Source of the DNA: Phaeosaccion multiseriatum
Lineage: Eukaryota > Ochrophyta, other classes
Assembly (NCBI GenBank): GCA_965112735.1
Contig: OZ218964.1
Span: 1,922,001 to 1,986,000 of the forward strand
Reading direction: 5' to 3'
Length of the DNA: 64,000 nucleotides
Shown: piece by piece, positions 11,401-22,087 of the stretch
Layout: every line of letters begins with the position of its first letter
How positions within the stretch are numbered: the first letter of the stretch is position 1
Position numbers and translations under genes: made by a program
Notes under the pieces: model-generated
What the model saw: the letters and a program-made list of their open reading frames with translations, nothing else
Database searches by the model: none
Told to the model about the DNA's origin: nothing

Positions 11401-12261
11401 CGGGCATTGAGAACCCGAAGGTGAGCTAAATATGGCGAGAGGATTACACTGAGAAACAGGGCCCGGGTTTTAAAGACTCGACTCTACCAAATAACAAACC
11501 GAATACACCAAACGCACACACACAGGCCATCCTCGTGACGTACACGAGTAAGCAGACGTCGCTGGAGGCGGTGAAACGTCTCCGAGCCGCGTTCCCATCG
11601 GTGCCCATCATCGCCCGGGCCCCCGACTTTGAGCAACTCTGGAAACTGCGTGAGGCTGGTGCGACGGAAGTGGCCTCTGATCTCTCTGAAACGAGCTTGA
11701 GAATGGGGACTCTTCTGCTCGAAGAGTTTGGCGGTGGAAAGTCCGACGAAGTCCAGAGTGTAAAGGTGAGAGAGAGTTGCTGTGGGTGCGAGTAAGGTCT
11801 TGAGACCTTTTTGTTAATTGTTGCGCGTCGTGCTTACTGCGGTGCAGTCCCAGCTGAGAACTGCCCTTGAGGAGGCTGCGCGAGAGAGTGGAATCGTGAG
11901 AGAGTTTGCTCAGAGCTATTCCCCAGGCACCCTCTCCCCAGCTACGCTTGCCAGACAGAGTGAGGTACGCACATACACGTTTGTTGCATTCGTCGGTGCC
12001 ATTCTGCCATCCATTTTCTAACACTCGGGCGCTCCCACGCGTTTTCCTCTCCAGATGGCCATCGACGCTGAGGAGCTCGGCGTGACGGTGTGTCTCATGC
12101 CAGATAGAGACCCCGCAGCAGCAGGGACCTCAGCAGCAGGGGCAGCAGAGGGGTTGGTGGACACAACGGTGGTCGATGCTGTTGTGTCCGAGAGCTCCGC
12201 CACCACTTCGGTGGAGGCCAAGACAGAGAGAAGTCAGTCACAAACAAGCAAAGGAAAGTAG
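8498..12261 (+). CDS. Plastid KEA-type K+/H+ antiporter with RCK/TrkA-N domain
   Basis: Thirteen exons: 8498-8814, 8914-8957, 9210-9412, 9500-9654, 9791-9926, 10104-10315, 10421-10569, 10656-10861, 11022-11153, 11241-11420, 11526-11765, 11848-11964, 12055-12261; 765 residues. The N-terminus starts MRKRKLLLLCVAC and has YSSAF-LAP, a signal peptide followed by a Phe-led transit peptide as in secondary plastids, so I choose this Met over 8420. Then come CPA2 antiporter spans (SPVLGFLGAGFLLGP, LFEQGL, LLFQDIAVVP, GAFIAGALLAETNY, SPSGEFAFV) and a nucleotide-binding RCK domain (VVICGFGPIGQ, FDLNPRRV, YGDGCEPKVL). KEA proteins exchange K+ for H+ across plastid envelope or thylakoid membranes. A (TG)n run lies at the 5' end of intron 8. 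The stop is 32 bp from that of the convergent DDX11 gene. Confidence 0.92.
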
Positions 12262-12293
12262 AGAGATAGAGAGCGCTGCTATTCTAGTAGCAG

Positions 12294-15200
12294 CTACCCG
12301 CAGCAGCTAGTCGCAGCTGGCTCGCAAGTGCTGGATGGGGCTCTCTCCGTCTCCGCTTCCGCCATGGCTGCGAAGAAGCGCCTCAACGCTCCAATGGCCT
12401 CTCCAAAGGTAGCAGGCCGAGTAACTCGCTCAGCAATCCACTGCGGTAGACGACTGATAACCGCCGCATCCTCGTACCTGATGGGTCGGGTGGGGTTTGC
12501 GAAGCGCTGTCAGAGCTTTAAAATGCATCTGGCATAAACAAAGACTAAACTAGATACAATACAATAGACAATATACAATCAATCACACACCTTTCGTCCA
12601 CCAACATGATGCTCGCGTAGTCCCCGATGTGTCTGATGCTCCTTCCAATGCTCTGATTGACGGCCCTCATGCAGAGGCCTTGATAGTAGGCCTGCCCAGC
12701 CTTTCCGTTGGCACTCTTGGCGTCCAAGTATGCCATCTGATGGCATAGCAGAGTATATATATCATAGCAAGAGGGGGATGGGGGTAGGGAGAATCTCTGA
12801 TGGGAGGGACAAGGGGAGAACAATACCGGCCGCTGAGTCGCTCTCACCTTTTCGGCGAGCTCAACGTCTCTCTTATCGGGGTATGGCAAGCCCACCATCA
12901 CGACCAGTCTCGCCAGCGCGTCGCTAAAGTTGATTCCCTCGCTCATTTTGCCTCCCACGACGCTGAGCAAGAGCCCCCCTCCCTTCCCAATGGGCCCTCC
13001 CGATCTCCCTTCGACTGCTGCAGTGTACTGGCTCAGCACACTTTCCACGTTCTTTGCTAGTCTTGGTTCGCAAAAGACCGCCTTTCGCGTGCCGATTTGG
13101 CTCAGGAGGCCACTGCTTTGCCACCTTGCCACGATGGTGTCGAGGTAGGTATAGCTTGCCACAAATACCACGACCCCGCCTACGGCGCGGAAGTAGCAGC
13201 AGAGCAGAAGCAGGGTCAAACAGAGGTAGGCGACAAACTGACCCTCACAAAGAACGCTGCGGTACTACTCACCTGGCACCATGGTGCACACGTTGAGCAG
13301 CAGCCTCCCAAGCTCGTCCAGCTGAGCGTCGCTGCACCTGGAGATTTCATTGTCCGTTGCTAGTACTGAGCGGGGCGATACGTCTCAGAATATTCAATTC
13401 AACTGACACACCTCTTGTGGTAAGAGAAGTTGAATCTTGTGCGGGTAGGGCCGTGTGTGATGGCCAGGGGGAGCAAGTGGTCTGGAGGGATGACGTGGCC
13501 ACACGTGTAGGAGCTGATGCGGCCCTCGTCCACATTAGAGAAGAGCTGCACCACGAAGTCGTCGATGGGCTGCATGGTGCCTCCCACCAGCACAACGGAG
13601 CGAGCCTATCAAAGGAGGGGGGGGGGGTTAGACAAGGTGCTGGACTGGAGCAAACATGGCCACGGGCACACCATACACCTACCTGCTCCACGATGTCGTC
13701 AAAGTGCACTGCTGGATTCAGCATGACGTACTTCAGCGTAGCGTCGTTGTCCTCGGTGCTAGCGCCGCCCTTCGACGTCCCAAAGCTGACAATGATGCGG
13801 CCGTCCTTTGCAGGATTGCCCAGTGCCGACAGGAATCGACCGACTCCATCCAGCGAAGACACGTGACTGCTCACGTAGGCTACTGAAACGTCTGTAGAAT
13901 TTCGAATGTAAGGGAGAGTAAGAGTACCTTTCCCAGGCAGACAGTTCACACACCTTTTCCGTCTCCATCCTGCTGACCTGGCTGCACCTCGGCCTCCTCT
14001 TTGCCGCTGACAACAGCAGCAGTATCGCTCTCCATAAAGCCCTGTGGAGCACCCCAAAGAAAGAAGAGTTAGTCCCTGTTTTCAAGGCCTGCAAAGGCGA
14101 AGCCACAAAAGAATGGATGCTTACCCCCTTCACTGACCATGATTTTGCGCGAAATGTTGCTGACACGCATGAAGCGTTGTAGCTTGAAGAGGTTGACGTT
14201 GTCGACTTTGGCGTTGAAGAGGAAGTCGTTGACCTTCATCACTGTCGAGCGCGGAGCCTGCTGCTGTTGCGCTTGCTTACCACCTTGTGTGATCTTGTCC
14301 GCGTCTTTCTGACCCTTCCTGAGCATACTCATGAGAGCCCATAGGACCTAGTTTTGCCACGCGTACACGCATTGCTTGTGAGAAGGCAGGGGAAGTTACT
14401 TGGGGCCTCTCTCGCCAAAACTAAACCTGGAGAAGAGTGCCGACATAGAAGTTGTTCTTGCCCTTGAGCCGTAACCCGTACCGGTCTCTGTACTGGCTGA
14501 GCTGCTTGTGCGCCCTGGCCAGCTCGGCCAAGTTGAGCCTGCTCTCCCCCAGCGAGGCAGCCAGACGATTAGACAAGGAGGAAGAATCTCGAGGTGGGAA
14601 GGGACCCACTCACTTGACGCTATGGATGCTGTTGATAGTTTCAATGAGGTTGTGCGCCTCGTCGATGATGACCACGGCCCCCTTGAGCTTGAGGCCCATG
14701 GATTCACGGCTCTGCTTGTGGAGCAGCACCTGCGGGACATTGTATCGTGTCTCAGGTGCTGTTGACTTTGACCGGATAAAAGACTGGCAGGACGTACCGT
14801 GTAGGGCATGACCACGAGCTGCGCAAAGGGCACTGCTGCCCGAGTGCCGTAGTACGGGCAGGACTCGAGCTTATCGCCGAGGCGTGCTGAAAGCAGAGCA
14901 GACAGAGGAAAGAGCCTCACGTGTGTCAAGTGTGTATCGCTGCGGCCACGCTGACGCCCTCCACCACGCCCTATCCTTACCAAGCTCTTCGATGTCTCGG
15001 ACGACAGCTAGGGAGTGGTTCCGGAAAGTTTTCTGGGAGCTTCCAGACAGGTAGGGACACCGCGTTTGTGTCTTCTTCTTGGGCGCCTTTTGCTCCGTCA
15101 GCCTAACAAAGTACAACAGTTGAGACAAGTTGAGAACTCATCCAGCCAACCACACATCTGAAGAGAAAATTAGGTACCTTCTCTTCTTGCTCACACCGGC

Positions 15201-16145
15201 CTGGCTGGGGGACGTGGCTTTTCCCTTTTGTAAGTCCAGACACAGGTCGGTAACCCGTGCGTCGCTTCCTCGGCCTCGCTTCATCACTTCCTTGTTGATG
15301 CAAAGATTCCTTCTGCTCCCCAGGGACACGCACCGAATGCCGTCACCAAAGGCCTATAGGATCGTGTGTGCGAGTCAGGCTGAGGAGCAGCGAAAAAGGA
15401 TCGGCCACAATGCACGACTCCGCGTACTCACCGTCTTCTTCACCTCATTGACGAATTGCGAAATCTGAGAGTGCGTCCTGCTACAGTAAAAGACTTGACG
15501 CACAGCCAGGTCCTCCAGAAGCTTGGTGTCCTCTGCGAATGGGTCATCCTCCTCGCCGTCACTGTCATCGCTGCCAGCAGCCTCGCCATCGCTGGTGTAA
15601 TCAGACACCAGCCACCGCTCATCATCTGAGGCATCCATCTCCGCCTCTTTGCCTTTGCCTTTGGGCTTTTCTCTCCTTTTCTTGCTGTCTTCTCTTTTGT
15701 CTCCCCAGCCTGCTGCTTTTGCGCCCCGTCCCACCCTGAGCAAGTCCAGGCTTTCTTGCCTAAGCGAACCCAGCAAACCCTCAAACTTCTCCCGTCCCAG
15801 CTTTGTAGCCAAAGCTTTGGCCTCCGCCGCGCCCTGCTCCTTGCTGGCTTGGAAAGAAGTAAGCCACCCAGGCAAAGCTCCACCGAGCGCCGAGGGGGCT
15901 TGCTCTTGCCGAGTTTCGGCTTCAGGAGTCGTCCTTGTGTCTTTCCCTTCGGCAGTCTTGAGCCAATGCAGAGCACTGCAAATCACGCTCAAGCTCTTTC
16001 CCGTCCCCGTGGGGCTCTCGAATATACCCACCCCTGTAGTGTCCAGCGTTTCGAAGATACGATGCATGAGCTGGGACTGCACATCGTACGGCTGGAAGGG
16101 GAAAGGAAATGGCCCTGTCTCTTGGTCGCCCGGCTCTGCACTCAT
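12294..16145 (-). CDS. DDX11/Chl1-type Fe-S DNA helicase
   Basis: Fourteen exons: 15432-16145, 15178-15353, 14981-15102, 14798-14886, 14614-14729, 14427-14538, 14138-14347, 13954-14041, 13683-13891, 13412-13605, 13273-13337, 12848-13179, 12591-12736, 12294-12477; 918 residues, close to the family length. Seen motifs: Q-like FPFQPYDVQ, Walker [10 protein letters not shown], motif Ia [12 protein letters not shown], the Fe-S cysteines in [17 protein letters not shown] and [13 protein letters not shown] box [15 protein letters not shown], and the C-terminal motif [13 protein letters not shown]. The family unwinds 5'-tailed forks and G-quadruplexes and helps sister-chromatid cohesion in the nucleus. 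The very charged insert after Walker A (DSDGEEDDP) is typical. All phases fit, so the gene looks intact. Confidence 0.93.
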
Positions 16146-16367
16146 TTCGTACAGTGGAAGTTCCAGAATACCTGACCCTCAATCAGGGGTTTCCCCCTCT
16201 TTCAAACACAAGCAAACAACCGGGCCCTTGGTCGAGTTCTCCCTTTCCTCCCCGTGCTGATCAAAAATAAAGACGGCGAAAGGGGTCAATTTTCTCCCAT
16301 TGACATACGTGATCCACAAACTCTCCGACGGCGGACAGGATGTTTCCGGCATCGCGGCGCCAGCCAG

Positions 16368-16720
16368 CGTGCTCGACCCCTGATACACTATCCGCTATCC
16401 GCTATCGCCGGCGCCAGCCGGCGCGCTATCCGCTATCGCCGGCGCAGCCGGCACGCTATCCGCTATCGCCGGCGCCAGCCGGCACGCTATCCGCTATCGC
16501 CGGCGTCCAGCCGGCGCGCTATCCGCTATCGCCGGGGCCCGATAGCGCGCTATCGAGAATGTGGCGATAGTGTATCAGGGGTCGAGCGTGCTATCCGTTA
16601 GATCCGCTATCCGCTATCGCCGGCGCCAGCTGATCCGCTATCGGACCCTATCGCGCCCCCCGGGGCCCGATAGCGCGCTATCGAGAATGTGGGCGATAGT
16701 GCGTCAGGGGTCGACAGGTT
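16368..16720. repeat. Foldback element(s) with 20-bp terminal inverted repeats
   Basis: TCGACCCCTGATACACTATC at 16373-16392 is matched exactly, inverted, at 16566-16585, bounding 213 bp. Between them are about five tandem units of roughly 30 bp built on gctatccgctatcgccggcg plus ccagccggc. A second copy of the right half follows and ends with GATAGTGCGTCAGGGGTCGA at 16695-16714. The whole patch is nearly self-complementary and non-coding. Related copies lie at 3137-3229, 43884-43982 and 51218-51275. Confidence 0.85.
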
Positions 16721-16887
16721 ACCGATCACTACGGTTGCACGCTACTGGCGTCCGGCCGGTAGCAGGTAGCACGCCAGCAGATGGTGGTAGTGGCAGCTGA
16801 TGGTTGGCCGGCCGGCCGGTTGGTACCGGTGGTCAAGGCCGGCAGGTAGCACGTCAAGGGGTCCAGGAATGGGCGTAGTAAGTTGAT
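16721..16887. repeat. GGCCGG-rich repeat between genes
   Basis: This short stretch repeats ccggccggtagcaggtagcacg words (as in ggtagcacg(t/c)... ggggtc). Similar words recur near 42490-42565. It forms the 3' flank of the permease gene and holds no ORF of note. Confidence 0.5.
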
Positions 16888-19098
16888 CTATTTTAAAACG
16901 TTTGTAAATTTCTCCAAAATGGTAATGACAGTCCCCACAACGGTCATGGCCCCTCCGAAGACAACAAGAAGGCGCAAGACCATGGGCTCGAGGCCCTTGA
17001 GCCTCTCCCCGGCTGGGGTGGTGGCCTTCTTGCGCAAGCACTTGAGTCGGATGATGCCCGGCAGCGAGTAGGTCATTCCAGCCCCCAGGAGCGACCCAAT
17101 CAAGCTGACGACAAGCCCAACGTCCGGAGTGAGGATGGCCAGTCCGGTGGCCGCGGTGAGGATGGCGGTGCTGAGTGCAGCCCACAAGACTGTTCGTTTG
17201 TCCACGTCCTTCCCCACCAGGCCCATGGCGTTGAGCGTGCTGAAGGCGCTGTCTCGAAGACCCGTGAAGAGCAAGGGCTGATGGAGTTGTTGGACAAGAC
17301 GTGGTGTGTTTGAGGTGTTAGAAACAACGTTGTTGCTTGGCCTGACATACTTCCCCTCTACGATGAATACATACGTACCTGGCTCCCAATGATGGAGATT
17401 CCTGTCGCGGCCCGAGCAAAAGTAGCCAACCTTTTGGAGAATGTGGGGAGGGGGGGGGGGGGGGTAAGGAGTCATGCATAAGCTCAATTTGGAAACCCAG
17501 CGCTCTACCCTGTCTATACAAACTCACTTGTCCTTCGTGGGGTGGTAATTATTGAGGATGAGTCCGCTCGACGATGATCCAAACGTCGCAAAGCCAAAGC
17601 CCATGGCCGCGATGACCACAGTCGCGGCTGTCATAAAGGCAGCGGCGCACACGCCCCGGAATCGCTTTGGGGAGGTGTCTTTCAGGTCATTGTAAAACTT
17701 GACCGCGTTGGGGTGCGCCATGAAGGCGGTGGCTCCCATATTGAAGAGCACGCACGTGCCGACACTGATACCCAGCAAGCTGTTCACCGAGCTGTGGGGG
17801 GTGAGGAAAGAGGTTCGGTTTGAAGGTCAATCCAGCCGCCCAATTCTTTCCCTTGTTCGCAACCCCTCCAACCCCTCACCTGGCTGCTGGCTGGGCTTGC
17901 CCCACAAACTCCATGAATTGCCCTCCTGCCCCGTAGCTTCCGTCAAAGAAGCGTAGCCCAGTAAAGGCAGTAACGTAGAGCACCGCCAAGATGCCAAGAA
18001 TACTGCTGAAAGACAATGCACTCAAGTCTCGAAGCAGACAGAGAGGCAACAGCACAAGGCTGGTAATGCCTACAATCGCACCTCCACGGGTGCAAGCCCA
18101 TGCAGGAAGAAATCCTCCCCCAAAGCTGCCCGCCAAGGAGGAGAAAATGTCGCCTGCGACGATTCATTAGCAGCACAAAAGGACGTTCAGTTTCAAGCAA
18201 CAACGATAGGCTCCGGTAGCTCCGGTGAAAGACACTCACCGAGGAAGCAGCCGTACATGATGCACACGCCGAAGCAAAGCAGGCAGATGGCGGCATCCAC
18301 GCACCAAGACGACTTCTCCCCAATTGTCCTGGCCCAGAGCTCTTTAAAGTTTCTCGCACCCGTGTCCTCCGTGGAGGCACCGAGGGAGTAAAAGGTGTAC
18401 GCCGAGCTGGCGCAAGTCAACATCATGAGCGAAATTGCAGGAACCCATCCTGTGTTGACAAGTCCAGCGAGTTTAGCACGGTCGGAGCGAATGGCGCGCA
18501 GAGGGCAGGGGGCTAGCCCTCACCTGTCCTCACCTGTACCCGCGCCTGCAGCCATTCCTGCGGGAAGAGCGAGCATGCCACCTCCGATAATGTTCTTGGC
18601 AAGGTTGAAAATCGATGTCATCAAGGATGAACTCCCCTTCGTTTCAGGAGCCGCCACTCCACCGCCAGAGACCTGCCGGCCGGGAAAAGGGCGTTTGCTT
18701 GAGCACGGGGCTTTGGAACAGGGACGGCGCACCGCATACCTGTAACGCAGCCAACGTGCTGCCGCTGGTGCTGACCGCTCCTTCTGCTGTGGAGCCGAGG
18801 CAAACCCTCCTCTCTCCTCGAGTCGTCCGCCGAGAGTCCCTGAGCACACTGGTGCTGCTGCTCTTGGCCTGAGCACGTGCAGCAGCAGGGGCAGGCCGCA
18901 GTCCTCGCTCACTCGAGCGAGAATCCTTCCTGAAGGAGAGAGCCAGGCGATTAGGCGTTCGATAGCTGGTGACCATCGAATGCCACACAAAAGAAAGTCC
19001 TACCCGAACGCCGGCGGCAGCTGTGTGAAGGCCAAGCCATGGCTCAACCCAAGGCCCAAGAGGAGCAGAGCTTGCCGTTGGCACCCCATGCGCCCCAT
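16888..19098 (-). CDS. Amino-acid permease (AAAP/SLC38-like) with plastid-type presequence
   Basis: Eight exons: 19004-19098, 18740-18929, 18534-18672, 18240-18449, 17880-18153, 17528-17791, 17379-17430, 16888-17277; 537 residues. The core starts with SIFNLAKNIIGGGMLALPAG, the first-helix signature of the amino acid/auxin permease family, followed by about ten further hydrophobic spans (ICLLCFGVCIMYGCFLG, ILGILAVLYVTAFTG, GISVGTCVLFNMGATAF). The N-terminus, RQALLLLGLGLSHGLAFTQLP, is a signal peptide with an Ala-Phe junction and then a Ser/Arg-rich stretch, which points to import into the complex plastid. Substrate is not readable. Start may be Met at 19098 or 19089. Two donor sites in tandem at the end of the 18534-18672 exon could give an alternative protein. 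Confidence 0.85.
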
Positions 19099-19224
19099 GG
19101 GTGTGTTTGCTTTGACTTTGTCAACTGGAGTACATCGTATCCGGTGGGGGTCCCGTGGGTTTTCGTATGCCAATGAATGTGGAATGATTTTGTTTTTATT
19201 GACATAATTCAGTAATCGTGCCAA

Positions 19225-21888
19225 CTACGGGGGGGGTTTCATTGACGCCTCCAGCAGCTTTTGTTTCTCAGCATCCAGCTCATCGAGGAGGTTCCAAGGG
19301 ATACGCATGCTGGCCTCCTCCTTGACGCTTTGCAGGCGGCGTTGCCGCTGTCGGAGTAGTATCCGTTTCGTTTTGGAAACTGTCTGCGGCATGGAACTCA
19401 CGCCCGGGGCGGGCGCACGCCCGGTGGGTACTGCGGAAGCCAAACCGTGTGCATTGACAAACCCATAGCCAGAGAGTGTGCTCTGCCGTTCCCCTGCTTG
19501 GGCTTGGGCTTGTGCTGCTCCTGCTGCCGCCGCCGCTGCTGCTGCTGGAGGTGTATGTTTTGCAGGGCTCGCTTCAGCAGCAAGGCCAGGGCTCACACTA
19601 CTCGTTGGGCGGAGCGCCTCCTCCTGTGCGTCGTGCTGTCGGGCCATTGCGGCTGCTGCCATTGGGTGCAGCTCCATCGCAGGGGCCATTGGGGCCATGA
19701 TGGTCTCGAACTGAGCGAGCTGATTGAAATGGCTTTGTAGCTGCAATTTGGCCATGGTCTCCTTCATTGCTGCCTCTCCTCCTCCTCCTCCTCCTCCTCC
19801 TCCTCCTCCTCCTCCTCCTCCTCCTCCTCCTCCTCCTCCTCCTCCTCCTCCTCCTGAGAGGAAGGAGTCTTCGTCAGCTTCGTTGTTGCACAATGCAAAG
19901 AGATCAACGCTTCCGCCAGTAAAGACTTGTGTACGGACCGCCTCCACGGGGTCGGATCTCCTTTGCTTTTTCTTCTTTTCCACTTTGCCGGTGGGAGTGA
20001 AAAACCTGACCGCCCACTTTCGCTTCTGGTCAGCAATGGCCATCTTGTCCCGCCTGTACTTCTGGTCAAAGTGGCGGCGACTCTCTCTTTCCCAGATGGA
20101 CACTTGCTCTTCATCTCGCCACTTGCTCAGTCGCTTGCACTTGGCCTCCATCTCGAGTATGGTTTCTTGGCGGCCTTGCAGCTCCTCTTCAGCTTGGCGG
20201 CACCCCATTGCCACGTCAAAGCAGCACTGAAGCTTTGCGCGGGTAATGCTCGCGCGCTGATTCCTGGCATTCTTCTCCAGTTCCTCCTTCCAGCCTTGCT
20301 GCAGAGACCGTGGACTGAGCAAGAGGCGCTGTGCTTCCATCTCATTCCGCGCCGCGTGCAGGTCAGCAATTTCCTCGTGTGCAGCCTTCTCCTGATTGCC
20401 CTTTTCCAAGACCCTGGCCTCTAGGCGGCTTCTCAGCAGGCGATTTCTTAACACCCCAATATGTTCTCGCGTCCAATCCTCTTCCGCTGCGAGCGTTCTC
20501 AGAAACTCAAGTCGCCGTCCATCTTCCCTTGCTTCCAAAAAGGACTTCTTCAGGGATCTCGCAACGAACCCACGATAGCACCTCTGAATGGTCTCGGCCG
20601 CCCTTCCATACTTGAGGCGCCGCTGCTGCACTCTCTTGATGGCAGTGATTTTTCGCGCCACGCACTGCATTCGTGTAGCTTGGACGTTCAAATACCGGTG
20701 ATCGACCCTTGTGCGGTCGACGCAGCCCCTCCACAGCACCTGAACCCTCAGCGCAGCCACGTTGCGCCTCTCTGCCTCTGCCCTTTGTCTTCCCCAGTGC
20801 CCCCGCAGCATTGCCTGTATCCGCCGGACCATGGCGTGCTTTTGCGACAGCCGCCTCCTCCAACGCACGTTGCTGAGGACGCGCCGAAAGATCGTTTGCC
20901 AAGCCAAGACCATGTTGCTCCGCCGAACGTACCATTCTGCCACGTATCGCCGCACGAGGACCCCCCTCACGAGTGCTTGGAGCTTCATGACGGCAGAAAT
21001 CATGTGCAGCATGTGAGCAAAGGACTTTTTTCGGTAGTACTTCTTGTACACACGCTGCAACTTGGTGGCAGCAGTCTTCTCCGACAAGCTTGTGTGCACC
21101 AGAGCGTTTAAGTCCAAGCTCTCCACGCCGTCAAGCGAGCCTCCTCGCAGCGCATCGCTGCCGCCGCCACCCCTTTCCCTCTTATGGGATTTATGGGATT
21201 TGTATACTTTGCCAATCAATTGCCTCGTCGTGTTGGAGCTGATGCTACTGCTGGTGCTGCTACTCCCGCCACTGCCTACGCCGCCACTGCTGCTACGGGT
21301 CACCGGTGACCGTCGTTTCTGCAGGAGCCTGGCTTCCAGGTCGCGCAGTCTCATCTTCTCCAAGTCGCTGAGCCCCCCAATCGAACAACCAGACTCGTCT
21401 GCTGCCTCAGAAGACCTCTTTGGAACGGATAAGGCGCCCTTGCGTTTCGTATGTTCCACAAACCCCACCATCCACATGCCATCCAGCTCCGCCGCAGACC
21501 CTTCCGGGGGGGAGGCCAGCGAGAGACTTGATGAGGGCCGATTAAATAAGCGGGGGTAGACGACTTCATCGTAGAGCAGATACTTGCTATTCTCGGAGTC
21601 TCTGTTGAGTGTGAAGCTCGTAAATAAGTCCCGCTGCCGCGACTGCTTTCTATTTCGCTGCAGCGGCGGCTGCTGCTGGTGATGGTGCTGCTGCTGCCGC
21701 TGCCGCAGTCTGCGCTGCTTCGGCTGGGCCTGGGGCGCCTGCGAGACCAAAGATCGCAGATCCCTCGAAAAAGCGCTGCCTTCGGCTCCAGCCCCTCCTG
21801 GTGCTGCTACTGCTGAAGCCGCTACTGGAGCTGCTGCCGCTACTCCTGAGGAGGGACGATCTACCTTTTTCGGAATGGGGGGGAGCAT
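19225..21888 (-). CDS. IQ-motif (calmodulin-binding) protein with long Gly run
   Basis: Single exon, about 887 residues from MLPPIPKK at 21888; an upstream in-frame Met at 22179 would overlap the neighbour's 5' end. The middle holds a string of IQ-like units (AATKLQRVYKKYYRKK, AVMKLQALVRGVLVRR, MVRRIQAMLRGHWGRQ, AALRVQVLWRGCV, AAETIQRCYRGFVARS), then a charged coiled-coil stretch. IQ motifs bind calmodulin or myosin-light-chain-like proteins. A run of about 26 Gly is coded by (GGA)n at 19778-19855. N- and C-terminal parts are rich in Gln, Ala and His and are probably disordered. No motor, kinase or calponin domain is seen, so the exact family is open; a cytoskeletal or flagellar role would be inference. 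Confidence 0.75.
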   Translation of the reverse strand: MLPPIPKKVDRPSSGVAAAAPVAASAVAAPGGAGAEGSAFSRDLRSLVSQAPQAQPKQRRLRQRQQQHHHQQQPPLQRNRKQSRQRDLFTSFTLNRDSENSKYLLYDEVVYPRLFNRPSSSLSLASPPEGSAAELDGMWMVGFVEHTKRKGALSVPKRSSEAADESGCSIGGLSDLEKMRLRDLEARLLQKRRSPVTRSSSGGVGSGGSSSTSSSISSNTTRQLIGKVYKSHKSHKRERGGGGSDALRGGSLDGVESLDLNALVHTSLSEKTAATKLQRVYKKYYRKKSFAHMLHMISAVMKLQALVRGVLVRRYVAEWYVRRSNMVLAWQTIFRRVLSNVRWRRRLSQKHAMVRRIQAMLRGHWGRQRAEAERRNVAALRVQVLWRGCVDRTRVDHRYLNVQATRMQCVARKITAIKRVQQRRLKYGRAAETIQRCYRGFVARSLKKSFLEAREDGRRLEFLRTLAAEEDWTREHIGVLRNRLLRSRLEARVLEKGNQEKAAHEEIADLHAARNEMEAQRLLLSPRSLQQGWKEELEKNARNQRASITRAKLQCCFDVAMGCRQAEEELQGRQETILEMEAKCKRLSKWRDEEQVSIWERESRRHFDQKYRRDKMAIADQKRKWAVRFFTPTGKVEKKKKQRRSDPVEAVRTQVFTGGSVDLFALCNNEADEDSFLSGGGGGGGGGGGGGGGGGGGGGGGGGGEAAMKETMAKLQLQSHFNQLAQFETIMAPMAPAMELHPMAAAAMARQHDAQEEALRPTSSVSPGLAAEASPAKHTPPAAAAAAAAGAAQAQAQAGERQSTLSGYGFVNAHGLASAVPTGRAPAPGVSSMPQTVSKTKRILLRQRQRRLQSVKEEASMRIPWNLLDELDAEKQKLLEASMKPPP
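19778..19856. repeat. (TCC/GGA)n trinucleotide run inside the IQ-protein gene
   Basis: An almost pure trinucleotide run of about 78 bp in the coding strand sense GGA, translated as poly-Gly. Its length keeps the reading frame. Confidence 0.9.
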
Positions 21889-22087
21889 TGGGAGGAGGAA
21901 AAGCGAAGAGAGAGGACCCTCTGTGTTGGTGCAGAAGGCAACCAAAAGGTAACAGTTATACGCGTGTTGGTTATCCACAGTCGCCAGCGCTGGTGAGTCT
22001 TTGACTGTGTCCTTCCCCCTTGCGCGGGTTTTCCGGCTGTAGGACCAACCAGTGGACCAGTGCGAAGTTCTTATCGCGCTTTGTGCA

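Noticed and set aside
17437-17465. Possible extra exon in the permease gene around the G12 run
   Set aside because: Flanking exons join in phase and the G run lies in a normal short intron.
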